From the NCBI GenBank assembly GCA_964397655.1, contig CAYNKA010000002.1:62001-126000 (forward strand): a stretch of 64,000 nucleotides of DNA, in the 5' to 3' direction. This document shows positions 53,839 to 62,136 of this stretch, piece after piece. This stretch comes from CAYNKA01 sp964397655 (GTDB lineage: Bacteria > Spirochaetota > Spirochaetia > DTKZ01). The notes beneath the pieces were generated by a model that saw only the letters and a list, made by a program, of their open reading frames with translations, was not told where the DNA came from and made no database searches. Numbering within the stretch: the stretch's first letter is position 1; each line of letters opens with the position of its first letter. Both the position numbers and the translations under genes were made by a program.

Positions 53839-55095
53839 ATGGAATCGAATTATTACTTCGGAATCTTCAGCTGGATATTCCTCTTTTCGACCTTCGCCGG
53901 GCTCGGCATGTTCCTGCTCCTCCGCCGCCATTGGCGAAGTACCCCCTCGACGAAATATCTCGCCTTTCTCTGCGTAGCGGTCGCGGAATGGGCCTTCGCC
54001 TACGTCTTCGAAACCGCGGCGCTGACCGTCGTGGGGAAACTCTTCTGGGCCCAGATTTCCTACGTCGGAGCGACTACGGCCCCGGTCCTCCTCTTCGCCT
54101 ATTCAGTCACCGAGGCGGACGCGGAACGCTTCTTCAAGCCCGCGTACCGGCTGCTCGTCTGCATCGTTCCGGCGGTCACCCTCCTTCTCGCGTTCACCAA
54201 CATGAGGCACCGCCTCGTCTGGACGGACATCGATTTCATTCCCGGTTCGTACATAGCGCTCTACAGCCACGGGGCCTGGTATTGGGTCTTCATCGTCTAT
54301 TCCTACCTCCTCATTTTCGTTGGACTCCTGGCCTATTTTCTCTCCATCGCGGGCCTTCCCAAATACTACCGCAACCGCGCCTTCCTGATCTTCTTTTCCC
54401 TCCTCCTTCCGTTCGTGGGAAACGCCATGTACGTCCTCGAAAGGAATCCGCTTCCCGGAATGGACTGGACGCCGATCTTTTTCTCCCTTTCCTGCGGCAT
54501 CGCTTCCTTCGCCGTGCTGCGCTTCCGGATTTTCGACCTCGTGCCCGTGGCGAGAAACCTGCTCGTGGAAACCATGGGCGACGGCGTTCTGGTCCTGGAC
54601 TCGCGGGGGGTGATCCTCGACATCAATCCGCCGATGAAGACGATTCTTCCCGGCATCGACGAGAGCGCGATCGGCAGGGTGGCGAAGACCGCGCTGGATC
54701 GTTGGCCGATGATCCTGGAGGCGTTGAACGAGGGAACATTCGAAGTCACGGGCGAAGGCGGAACCGCCTACTACGACGTCGAAAGAACGGCGCTGTGCCT
54801 GTCGAAGGGCACGGAATACGGCGGTCTTTTCGTGTTCCGCGACATCACGGCGAGGAAAAAGCTCGAGTTGGAACGCGAAAAACTCGTCGGCGAGCTCAAG
54901 GAAGCCGCGGCTCAGGTGAAAACGCTCAGCGGACTCCTTCCCATCTGTTCCTCCTGCAAGAAGATCCGCGACGACAGGGGATATTGGCAGGGCGTTGAGA
55001 ACTACATCGCGAGCCATTCGGAGGTCGTGTTCACCCACGGCATCTGTCCGGATTGCATGAAAAAGCTGGAAGAAACCTACAAGCACAGGGTCTGA
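53839..55095 (+). CDS. 7TM sensor protein with PAS-like domain and C-terminal CxxC...CxxC module (copy 2)
   Basis: The 418-residue paralogue of the preceding gene shares the same layout. Seven membrane helices (about 8-230) include NAMYVLERNPLPGMDW, seen as NAMYILELNPLPGMDW in copy 1. A PAS-like region (LVETMGDGVLVLD), a coiled coil (KKLELEREKLVGELKEA) and the cysteine module LLPICSSCKKIRDD (C370 and C373) with FTHGICPDC (C403 and C406) follow. The conservation of the C-terminal module between the copies is higher than that of the PAS-like part, which argues for a selected function. No kinase domain is present. The pair probably arose by tandem duplication. Confidence 0.78.
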   Translation: MESNYYFGIFSWIFLFSTFAGLGMFLLLRRHWRSTPSTKYLAFLCVAVAEWAFAYVFETAALTVVGKLFWAQISYVGATTAPVLLFAYSVTEADAERFFKPAYRLLVCIVPAVTLLLAFTNMRHRLVWTDIDFIPGSYIALYSHGAWYWVFIVYSYLLIFVGLLAYFLSIAGLPKYYRNRAFLIFFSLLLPFVGNAMYVLERNPLPGMDWTPIFFSLSCGIASFAVLRFRIFDLVPVARNLLVETMGDGVLVLDSRGVILDINPPMKTILPGIDESAIGRVAKTALDRWPMILEALNEGTFEVTGEGGTAYYDVERTALCLSKGTEYGGLFVFRDITARKKLELEREKLVGELKEAAAQVKTLSGLLPICSSCKKIRDDRGYWQGVENYIASHSEVVFTHGICPDCMKKLEETYKHRV

Positions 55096-55182
55096 CGCGT
55101 CGTAGGATCCGCGACTCCATCTCCCAGGTCGGAAACATGCAAGAGGAAATCGATCGGACCGAATCGAAGAAAGGAGCCCTCC

Positions 55183-56235
55183 GTGAAAACGATACGATTC
55201 CGCGTTTTTTCAGGAACGGGAAACAGCCTGCACTTGGCGAGAAGCTTGGCGGCCCGTCTCGAAACGCTGGGGTGCAGGACGGAATTCGTCGAGATAGGAA
55301 AGCACGATCGGGAACCGGCGGCTCCGGCTGCAAGATCCGCCGAAGACATCGACGCCTTCGTCTTCCCGGTCTACGCGCTCTCCGTTCCCCGTATCGTGAA
55401 GCGATACCTGCGCGCCTTGGGAGCGCAGACTCCTCTTCCCGGCGGGCCGAAACCCGGGGCGGCGGTCCTCACGACGAACGGGCGGATCAGCGCGAAATTC
55501 CGCGACGGCCACGAGGGAGCTGCCCTCTTCGGGGCCGACCGCCTCCTGAGGCGGCTCGGCTGGGACGTCGTCATGCGGGAGACCTTCGATTATCCGCAGA
55601 GCATCACCAACCTGATACCGCCCCAGGCCGACGATCGCCGGACCGCCATTCTCTCGGCGACCCGGCCCCGAATCGAATCGGCGGCGGAGGATCTCGCCTC
55701 CGGGAACCGCAGGCTCAGGCCCTGCAGGCCCGTCTTCCGCGTCCTCGGCGCCGCGGTGGGCTGGGTTTTCTCCGTCGTCGGCCGAAGGTTCCTCGCCCTC
55801 CTCTTCGCCGCCGACGGCCGCTGCGACGGCTGCTCGCTTTGCGCCGATCGCTGCCCCGCCGGGGCGATCGCGATGGTCCACGGAAGACCCCGTTGGACCT
55901 GGGACTGCGAATGCTGCGAGCGCTGCATAAACCGATGTCCCCGAAAGGCGATCCAGGCTTCGATCGTCCGCATCGCGGTCATGGCAGCAGTCTTCGAGGT
56001 GGTCGGTGCGCTGCGGCCGTTCCTCGACTCCGCGCTGCGGCCTCTGCCCGGCCTCGTGCCGAAGATCGTCTGGGTCCCCCTTTCGGTCTTCCTCGGCCTT
56101 GCCCTTTTTCGGCTCGCGGACTATGCGATCCTCGCCCTTTCCTGCGTCCCCGGAATGAGGCCTCTCCTCGCCTTCGGCTGGACCAGGTGGTTCAGAAGAT
56201 ATAGGGGATTGGAAAATTCAGTGGAAGACATGTAA
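55183..56235 (+). CDS. EFR1-type ferredoxin-flavodoxin fusion protein
   Basis: The 350-residue protein joins an N-terminal flavodoxin-like domain (FRVFSGTGNSLHLARSLA, about 5-22, and FVFPVYALSVPRIV, about 59-72) to two [4Fe-4S] ferredoxin motifs, CDGCSLCADRCP (about 214-225) and CECCERCINRCP (about 246-257). The C-terminal 90 residues are hydrophobic, with probable membrane helices. This is the EFR1-family architecture. It probably transfers electrons, but the partner is unknown. The GTG start at 55183 is preceded by AAAGGAG at about 55168. It is the last high-GC gene before the AT-rich spacer at 56236. Confidence 0.85.
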   Translation: MKTIRFRVFSGTGNSLHLARSLAARLETLGCRTEFVEIGKHDREPAAPAARSAEDIDAFVFPVYALSVPRIVKRYLRALGAQTPLPGGPKPGAAVLTTNGRISAKFRDGHEGAALFGADRLLRRLGWDVVMRETFDYPQSITNLIPPQADDRRTAILSATRPRIESAAEDLASGNRRLRPCRPVFRVLGAAVGWVFSVVGRRFLALLFAADGRCDGCSLCADRCPAGAIAMVHGRPRWTWDCECCERCINRCPRKAIQASIVRIAVMAAVFEVVGALRPFLDSALRPLPGLVPKIVWVPLSVFLGLALFRLADYAILALSCVPGMRPLLAFGWTRWFRRYRGLENSVEDM

Positions 56236-56263
56236 TTAAATTCTACGCTTTTTATTTTTAAAA

Positions 56264-56279
56264 CGTAACTATGGTTACG
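56264..56279. promoter_or_regulatory. Perfect 16-bp dyad, possible activator-binding site
   Basis: CGTAACtatgGTTACG is a perfect 6-bp inverted repeat with a 4-bp centre. A further half-site, GTTAC, lies at 56297-56301. The dyad is about 125 bp upstream of the sigma-54 -24 element, the range used by enhancer-binding proteins. A role as such a site is inference. Confidence 0.4.
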
Positions 56280-56385
56280 CAGATAAAGCGATTTCAGTTA
56301 CATTTTTGTTTTTTCAATTAGGATAATTCCCCCTCATTATTTCTATCTTCAATCCAAATCAAAACTTAATTATTTTCAAAAAATA

Positions 56386-56401
56386 TTGGCACACCATTTG
56401 C
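56386..56401 (+). promoter_or_regulatory. Sigma-54 (RpoN) -24/-12 promoter of the cas6-cmr operon
   Basis: The sequence TTGGCACACCATTTGC matches the sigma-54 consensus TGGCAC-N5-TTGC. The invariant GG (56388-56389) and GC (56400-56401) are separated by exactly 10 bp. The last consensus base after TTGC is G, not A/T. Transcription would start near 56412, leaving a leader of about 180 nt before cas6. A near-match to an IHF site (AATCAA, 3 nt, TTA; 56357-56368) lies about 20 bp upstream with one base missing in the spacer. Confidence 0.6.
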
Positions 56402-56451
56402 GGAAGAAAGAGCGAAGAAATTTCTTGCAATTTCGAAACAAGGAGGAGAAA

Positions 56452-56493
56452 ATGAAAGAAATAATTCTGCATCGAGGTTTTATCAAGAGATAA
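56452..56493 (+). CDS. 13-residue leader ORF with strong Shine-Dalgarno
   Basis: An ATG at 56452 is preceded by AGGAGG at 56441-56446 with a 5-nt spacer. It opens a 13-codon frame, MKEIILHRGFIKR, ending in TAA at 56491-56493. It lies between the sigma-54 promoter and cas6. The ribosome binding site is as strong as any in the operon, which argues against chance. It may be a leader peptide, a small protein or the remnant of a longer gene. No run of one codon suggests amino-acid-dependent attenuation. Confidence 0.4.
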   Translation: MKEIILHRGFIKR

Positions 56494-56533
56494 AAGAATT
56501 AAATCCATTGAATAAAAAGCAAAAATAACCATC

Positions 56534-56546
56534 GGTTCCGCGAACC
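56534..56546 (+). promoter_or_regulatory. Short hairpin between leader ORF and cas6
   Basis: GGTTC CGC GAACC can form a 5-bp stem with a 3-nt loop, followed by ATTTT. It could act as a weak attenuator or RNA structure near the leader ORF. It is too short to call a terminator. Confidence 0.22.
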
Positions 56547-56594
56547 ATTTTGAAGGCAAGCGGCAACGAAAATTCCACATAGGGGAAAGAAAAC

Positions 56595-57509
56595 ATGAGA
56601 CTGAAATACAGAAAAGTCGATTTACTCATATCGTTCAAACGATACGTTACTTTTTCCATCCCTCCCGTTTTCATTCTGCGGACTGTATTAGGAAAAGAAC
56701 TCCACCACCTGGTTTGTCTTTTCCGTGATCGAAGATGCACCGATTGCAGCTTGAAGCATACGTGTGCCTACTCCTGGATATTCGAAACGCTGATTGACAA
56801 GAACACAGCAGCGCTCGCAGGACGAGACAGGGCGAGCCATCCTTTTCTGCTTTCAACACATGCAAACCTCGGCGACAGGACAAAGAACCTTACAGCTACA
56901 CTTACGCTCATCGGCAAAGGGATCGACTACCTCCCCTACCTCTATTATGCGTTGGTCCGTGCTGGAAAGGCAGGAATATTTAAAGAGAGAATTCCATTCG
57001 ACATAACCGACATTCTATCGGAAGGGAAATCCATACTGCTCGGCGAGAACGGAATTGACACAGAACGAGGGATAAAGATCTGGGACTCACATCTGGAAGA
57101 ATCGGGATTCTTAGGGAGAAAAAGGATAAGCATTCTTACTCCGCTTCGTCTCAAGATTCATGGAGAATACGTCCTGGATTTCCAATTCGAAGATTTACTC
57201 CATGCTCTCCAAAGACGGGTCGACATCCTTACATCACTTTTCGGCGAGGATGCGGGAACCGTCCTTCAGCCGTGCCATTCAACCGAAGTGAGAATTTTCG
57301 CCAAGAACCTCAAATGGGTCGACCTGGATTATTACTCTTCCCGGCAAAGAGAGCTCCTCAAGTTCGGGGGGCTCGTGGGGGAAATCGAAACCGAGGGTCG
57401 ATTCAGCGGCAAGGAACTTGCTCTCCTACGGTTCGGCGAATTGTTTCACATAGGAAAAAACGCGGCATTCGGGCTGGGCAAGATAAGGGTGGAAGGGATA
57501 GGAGGATAG
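56595..57509 (+). CDS. cas6: CRISPR-associated endoribonuclease Cas6
   Basis: The 304-residue protein has the C-terminal Cas6 signature: KFGGLVGEIETEGRFSG, then LLRFGELFHIGKNAAFGLGK with the glycine-rich loop at about 285-297. Cas6 cuts pre-crRNA within repeats and supplies crRNA to the Cmr complex. An N-terminal cysteine group (C41, C48, C51, C57 in CTDCSLKHTC) may bind a metal. The gene is the first of a tightly packed operon, 4 bp before cmr1. The start has GGGGAAAG upstream. Its codon use is AT-richer than genes left of 56.2 kb. Confidence 0.88.
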   Translation: MRLKYRKVDLLISFKRYVTFSIPPVFILRTVLGKELHHLVCLFRDRRCTDCSLKHTCAYSWIFETLIDKNTAALAGRDRASHPFLLSTHANLGDRTKNLTATLTLIGKGIDYLPYLYYALVRAGKAGIFKERIPFDITDILSEGKSILLGENGIDTERGIKIWDSHLEESGFLGRKRISILTPLRLKIHGEYVLDFQFEDLLHALQRRVDILTSLFGEDAGTVLQPCHSTEVRIFAKNLKWVDLDYYSSRQRELLKFGGLVGEIETEGRFSGKELALLRFGELFHIGKNAAFGLGKIRVEGIGG

Positions 57510-57513
57510 CTTA

Positions 57514-58458
57514 ATGGAATTCTATACCACAAGATTTAAAAGCAAAGCAGAGATTACATACACCATTGAAGTCGTGACTCCTCTTTTTCTAGGAGGAGCG
57601 GACCCTGATAATCCAGAGCTCCGCGCAGCCCCTTTCAAAGGCATACTCCGTTTTTGGTGGAGAGCCCTCTATGGTAGCAACTGTATTGATGACATTAAGA
57701 AACGGGAGACAGAAATATTCGGATCGACGAAGGAAAAATCGAAACTTTCGATATCGGTCCATCCATCAGAAATTAAAACTGGAAGCAGGCTTCCTCCGGG
57801 TGATCAATATATTGCAAATCATAATGGGGGACAGAAACAAGGCGACATTCTCAAGTACCTGAGCATTGGGGTCTGGAAGCGGAACTTCATTGAATCAGGA
57901 AGTAGTTTTTCATTGACTATCACATCTCCAGAAACAGAAGTCGAAAACATACGAACCAGTCTGGATTACTTTTTTAATTTGCATGGCATAGGTTCAAAAA
58001 GCAGAAATGGTTTCGGCTGTTTACAGAATAAAAACGCTCAGAAAGCCAAAATTGAATTCCATGACGACTTGAAAAAATACACGGCAATATCAAGGGAAGC
58101 GAAACTGTTTCAGACAAACGAGACCTTTTCATCCTGGGACAAAGCCTTATCTGATATAGGTATAAAATATTACAAAGCAAGGCAAAGCCTTGAGAAGCCT
58201 CACTCATATTATCGAAGGAGCCTCATAGGAAAACCTATAGTAACAGCAAACGATAGTAGAATAAGAAACGGAAGACATTCTAAACCGTATTTTCTCCATG
58301 TAATCAAACTCGCGGATAATAAGTATAGAGGACAGATTTTATTCCTACCCTATGAATACCATGAAAAAGAGCAACGAGAATCTTATTTTAGAGCTTGCAT
58401 GGATATGAATGATAAGCTTTCCAGCTTGTTTTCCATGAATCAAGGGGGCGACAAATGA
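57514..58458 (+). CDS. cmr1: Type III-B Cmr complex subunit Cmr1
   Basis: The 314-residue RAMP protein has VVTPLFLGGADPDNPELRAA (about 19-38) followed by PFKGILRFWWRALYG (about 39-53), the usual Cmr1 start. The Gly-rich loop GIGSKSRNGFGCL lies at about 156-168. Cmr1 sits at the head of the Cmr complex and contacts the target RNA. The stop overlaps cmr2 by 4 bp. It is the most AT-rich gene of the group. Confidence 0.9.
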   Translation: MEFYTTRFKSKAEITYTIEVVTPLFLGGADPDNPELRAAPFKGILRFWWRALYGSNCIDDIKKRETEIFGSTKEKSKLSISVHPSEIKTGSRLPPGDQYIANHNGGQKQGDILKYLSIGVWKRNFIESGSSFSLTITSPETEVENIRTSLDYFFNLHGIGSKSRNGFGCLQNKNAQKAKIEFHDDLKKYTAISREAKLFQTNETFSSWDKALSDIGIKYYKARQSLEKPHSYYRRSLIGKPIVTANDSRIRNGRHSKPYFLHVIKLADNKYRGQILFLPYEYHEKEQRESYFRACMDMNDKLSSLFSMNQGGDK

Positions 58459-61181
58459 TTTTCGGATGTGATGAGCGGATCTACTGGGAAAATAAAGTAA
58501 TCGCCTACCTTCATGACTCACCAGACAAGATCTTCTGGATACCAGGCCATGAAGAACGAGCCGGGAAACTGCTTGACGCTCTCGGCCTGCAAAAACCGAA
58601 TTCTGAATCTTATAAAATCGCCGATGCGGTCGCTTCAGGTTTCGAAAGGGGCTATTTGCCTTCCCACTCGAAAAACGCTAATAAGAATGGTGCGATTTCT
58701 CTGCTTGAATGCCCATTCTTAACCCATCCGATTTCGAAGATGCAGCCCCTTCGATTGAGTTTTCCCGAAGGCGTTCCTCATTCGAACGATGAGACCGCAT
58801 CGAAAGACGCCGCAGAAAAAGTTTCCGCAGGTCTCATAGAATTCATGAAAAAAGCTCTGGAAAATGAGCCAGGATTGAAACACGGAGAGGAATCGTATGC
58901 AAAACGTTTGTTTTTCTTTATCCATTTAGTTCTTCGTTTCAAGCTATCATCGGAAAACATCTGTGGTCTCGGCGCTTTCTGGCATAGAATTCCCGCGGAT
59001 ACTCGCATACCGGATCACTCGATCTGGCAGCACAACGCACTCACCGCTGCCCTCAGTTCAAGTGCCGATTTGAGTAAAGGGCTCGAAGATGTCGCGCTGA
59101 TGACATACACCATTACACCCGTTCAATCCTATATAAACTGCGCGAGAAGGCTACGAGACTATTGGACCGGCTCCGTTATTCTATCCTGGCTCGCTTTCGA
59201 AGGACTCGCATGTGTCATGGAAAACCTCGGACCCGATCACATACTCTATCCTTCCCTGATAGATCAGCCTCTCGTACGCCGATACCTGGAAAAAAAGTAT
59301 CAATTTTTCGGAGCAGGCTCATCCCCCTATCCGTACTCGGCAGCGGAAACGATCGCTTCTTTTCCAAATAAGTTCGTCTGTCTCATACCATTCGAACATG
59401 CTGAGAAAATCGCATCGGAACTAAAAAAACACATAGATTCTCAATGGAAGGCTCTATCACAAAATACCAGCTCCTATTTATCTAAGATTATGAATGAAAA
59501 ACTCGACAAAGAATCAATAGAATTTCTAACCAAACAATTCGAGAAGCAAACCGAAGGATTTTGGAATCACGACTGGGCGGCGGTACGATTGTTGAAAGAA
59601 ACTGACCACAAAAGCGTAGTGGAACTGCTCCCAGAAGCTCGATACAAAGCGTACTATGAGACGATAAGCATTTTTTCCGATGTAGCCTCATTCCAGAACG
59701 ATCCGAAGTCCGGAATGGGATTGCTGTATGGTCCCACACACTCTCTATCCCAGGTAGCCCTATCTGCCGCCAAAGGAATAAAACGGAACAATCGACCAAA
59801 CGAACAGGGAGAGAAATGCATCCAGTGCGGAGAATTCGAAGTGCTTCATTTGAATTCCCAACATGAGCACATGAAAGCCCGAGACTACACGGAGGAGATC
59901 CGATCGTTTTGGCGCACGCTGAGGTATTCCTGGCCCAACGAGCTCGACTTTCGCGGAGAAGGAAACGAGCGCCTCTGTGCTAACTGTTTTATCAAGCGAG
60001 TAGCATATAAAGTGGTGGAAGCGGATGAAAATCACATTCTTTATTCAACATTCGCGGGACAGGACCGTTTCCCTTCGACGACAGAATTATCTTTGTATTC
60101 TTTTTTCAAAAGAAACAACATTACTTTGTCCGATGTAAAGAGAAAAAAAGCACAAAATATCTACGAAGGCGAAGAAGGCGATACCGACATTAGGGATCAT
60201 TACTATGCCATTTTATACATGGACGGAGATAAAATGGGAAAACTCGTCGGTGGAGCCACCATCGGAGCGGAATGGGAATCAGTATTGCAAAAACCTCTTG
60301 TCGACAGATTGAAGAGTCCCAATTTCGAGACAAAATATCATTCATGTTGGAAAAAACTCTTCGATAAAAAGAGCAAACGTCTTCTCACTCCCGCCATCCA
60401 TTCAGCGATATCCGAGTCCTTGGGGGACTTCGCTCTGTACGGAGTAGCGCCGATCATCGACAAGTACGAAGGAAAACTTATCTATGCGGGAGGCGACGAT
60501 GTTTGCGCCGTACTTCCCATCGACAACGCAATTGTGGCGGCTCGTGAAATTCGCGCATACTACCATCAGGCCTTTCAATTAGTGGGTGAAAAAGGGACAG
60601 GAAAGGCGATCGAAGAATGGGGTGGCGAACAAGGGAAAATATCAATCGGCTTAGGAATCTCAGACGGCATATCAATTTCCGGAGCGATCCTTCTTTGTCA
60701 TCATAAAGAAGGCCTGAAAAGCATGCTCACAAGAGCGCATGATCTGCTTAATGAAACAGCAAAAAAACAAGGAGGCCGCGACTGTCTCGCGGTGGAACTC
60801 TTCAAACGATCGGGCGGCTCGCGAATATTCTATCGAAAATGGGACGACGAGGATGCAGGGTGGAAGGCCTTCGGTATGGTACATGATGCTCTGAATGCCA
60901 TAGAAAATCCTCAAAAACTTTCTCGTTCTCTCATTTACAATCTATCCGAATACGCCCCAGCATTGACAGCAATAATTAACACAAAAGAAAGGCCGGAAAT
61001 ACGCCTGGAGCAATTCATAGCCGCCCAAATCGAACGATCGGCAGTAAAAACGGCGGACAGGACAGAGTTAGCGAAGAGCATAGTGAAACTCATCTGGAAT
61101 AAAAGCAATAAACAAAATCCTATCGGAACGGAAGGCCTCGTTATAGCCGCATTCCTCGCGGGGAAGGAGGAAAAGAAATGA
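58455..61181 (+). CDS. cmr2: Type III-B Cas10/Cmr2 with GGDD cyclase motif
   Basis: The 908-residue Cas10 protein has an N-terminal HD-like segment, YLHDSPDKIF with H20 and D21, where III-B proteins often have an altered HD nuclease. A zinc ribbon is formed by C455, C458, C508 and C511 (CIQC and CANC). The first palm domain has YMDGDKMGKLVGG (about 586-598), and the second has the intact YAGGDDVCAV with GGDD at residues 679-682. An intact GGDD indicates that the complex can synthesise cyclic oligoadenylate upon target RNA binding. It overlaps both neighbours by 4 bp (ATGA). Confidence 0.93.
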   Translation: MIFGCDERIYWENKVIAYLHDSPDKIFWIPGHEERAGKLLDALGLQKPNSESYKIADAVASGFERGYLPSHSKNANKNGAISLLECPFLTHPISKMQPLRLSFPEGVPHSNDETASKDAAEKVSAGLIEFMKKALENEPGLKHGEESYAKRLFFFIHLVLRFKLSSENICGLGAFWHRIPADTRIPDHSIWQHNALTAALSSSADLSKGLEDVALMTYTITPVQSYINCARRLRDYWTGSVILSWLAFEGLACVMENLGPDHILYPSLIDQPLVRRYLEKKYQFFGAGSSPYPYSAAETIASFPNKFVCLIPFEHAEKIASELKKHIDSQWKALSQNTSSYLSKIMNEKLDKESIEFLTKQFEKQTEGFWNHDWAAVRLLKETDHKSVVELLPEARYKAYYETISIFSDVASFQNDPKSGMGLLYGPTHSLSQVALSAAKGIKRNNRPNEQGEKCIQCGEFEVLHLNSQHEHMKARDYTEEIRSFWRTLRYSWPNELDFRGEGNERLCANCFIKRVAYKVVEADENHILYSTFAGQDRFPSTTELSLYSFFKRNNITLSDVKRKKAQNIYEGEEGDTDIRDHYYAILYMDGDKMGKLVGGATIGAEWESVLQKPLVDRLKSPNFETKYHSCWKKLFDKKSKRLLTPAIHSAISESLGDFALYGVAPIIDKYEGKLIYAGGDDVCAVLPIDNAIVAAREIRAYYHQAFQLVGEKGTGKAIEEWGGEQGKISIGLGISDGISISGAILLCHHKEGLKSMLTRAHDLLNETAKKQGGRDCLAVELFKRSGGSRIFYRKWDDEDAGWKAFGMVHDALNAIENPQKLSRSLIYNLSEYAPALTAIINTKERPEIRLEQFIAAQIERSAVKTADRTELAKSIVKLIWNKSNKQNPIGTEGLVIAAFLAGKEEKK

Positions 61182-62134
61182 TCTGGTACGAAATCACACC
61201 ATCCGATACATTTTATTTTCGTGGCGCGGAATCCATGGACATGGGAAGCGATCATAGTGCCTCTTCCCTTTTTCCTCCTCCTCTATCGGTTTTTCGGGGT
61301 GCTATCAGGACTACAGTATTGCGCCAAAGAGGAGTCGCATTTCAAGATTTCAACAACGGAAAGGCTCCGGCGGAAATCACGGAATTGATCGGCCAATCGG
61401 ACGCGGAAGTACTTCCTTTTTCGATCATCGGACCGCTTTTCCGAAAAAACGGCGAATACTTCCTTCCAGCTCCCTATAGTTGGTATCAAGACGACAATAA
61501 ACAGCCACCTGAACTGCCTACAGTACTTTTTTCCAAGATATGTTCTTTCGACGGCATCAAATCGAGCAAACCGCTTCGCTGGGTAAAGGCGCCCGAGAAG
61601 GAACTAAAATCACTCGGGGGAAACTGGTTACGTGCAAAAGATCTTTTCCAAAACAACGGCCAAAGGATGCCTATTCTGTCACCAGATCATTTTTTTGTAG
61701 TAGAAAAAAGAACCGGAATAGCACGAGACCAATCAGGAATGGCACGGAGAGGACACTTATATACCTTCGAGCATATGAGACTCCTGGAAGACGTTTCAAT
61801 AGTAATCGGCATCGACAAGGAAGTTGGTCTCAGCTGCACAGGAACGTTGTTTATCGGAGCAGAACGAAGATTCGCCTTCTATAAAAAAATAGACGGGCCA
61901 AAATTCAGAGACTGTACGAATTCTAATGAGTATCTCGCTCTTTCGCCTGTCGAAGCGAATGAGGAGTCGAACAAAGCGGTACTCGCAACAGGTAAAATTC
62001 TCTATATCGGAGGATGGGACCTTCACATCGGTTTCCACAAGCCAATGAAAGGATATTTTCCCTCGGGAAGCGTCTTCTCTCGGAAAATAAGCGACCAGTG
62101 TATCGAACTGCCTGTAAATAAGGAGGAGGATTGA
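61178..62134 (+). CDS. cmr3: Type III-B Cmr complex subunit Cmr3
   Basis: The 318-residue protein starts with ITPSDTFYFRGAESM (about 6-20) and has LFPPPLSVFRGAIRT (about 31-45), typical of Cmr3. It pairs with Cmr2 at the base of the complex and holds the crRNA 5' tag. SGSVFSRKISD lies near the C-terminus. It overlaps cmr2 by 4 bp and is 2 bp from cmr4, with AGGAGGAGGA before cmr4. Confidence 0.9.
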   Translation: MIWYEITPSDTFYFRGAESMDMGSDHSASSLFPPPLSVFRGAIRTTVLRQRGVAFQDFNNGKAPAEITELIGQSDAEVLPFSIIGPLFRKNGEYFLPAPYSWYQDDNKQPPELPTVLFSKICSFDGIKSSKPLRWVKAPEKELKSLGGNWLRAKDLFQNNGQRMPILSPDHFFVVEKRTGIARDQSGMARRGHLYTFEHMRLLEDVSIVIGIDKEVGLSCTGTLFIGAERRFAFYKKIDGPKFRDCTNSNEYLALSPVEANEESNKAVLATGKILYIGGWDLHIGFHKPMKGYFPSGSVFSRKISDQCIELPVNKEED

Positions 62135-62136
62135 CC

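Larger units (their letters stand above)
56236..56594 (+). other. AT-rich intergenic region carrying the CRISPR-Cas operon regulatory sites
   Basis: This 359-bp stretch has no long gene. It is much more AT-rich than the genome on its left. It contains a perfect dyad (56264-56279), a sigma-54 promoter (56386-56401), a 13-codon ORF (56452-56493) and a short hairpin (56534-56546). No CRISPR repeats or terminator for the preceding gene were seen. Confidence 0.8.

Noticed and set aside
56236..56594. CRISPR array in the AT-rich spacer
   Set aside because: No regularly spaced repeats of 25-40 bp were found; only short dyads and a promoter are seen.
56359..56740. Minus-strand short open frames across the cas6 start and spacer
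   Set aside because: They lack ribosome binding sites and overlap the confidently called cas6 and the promoter region.
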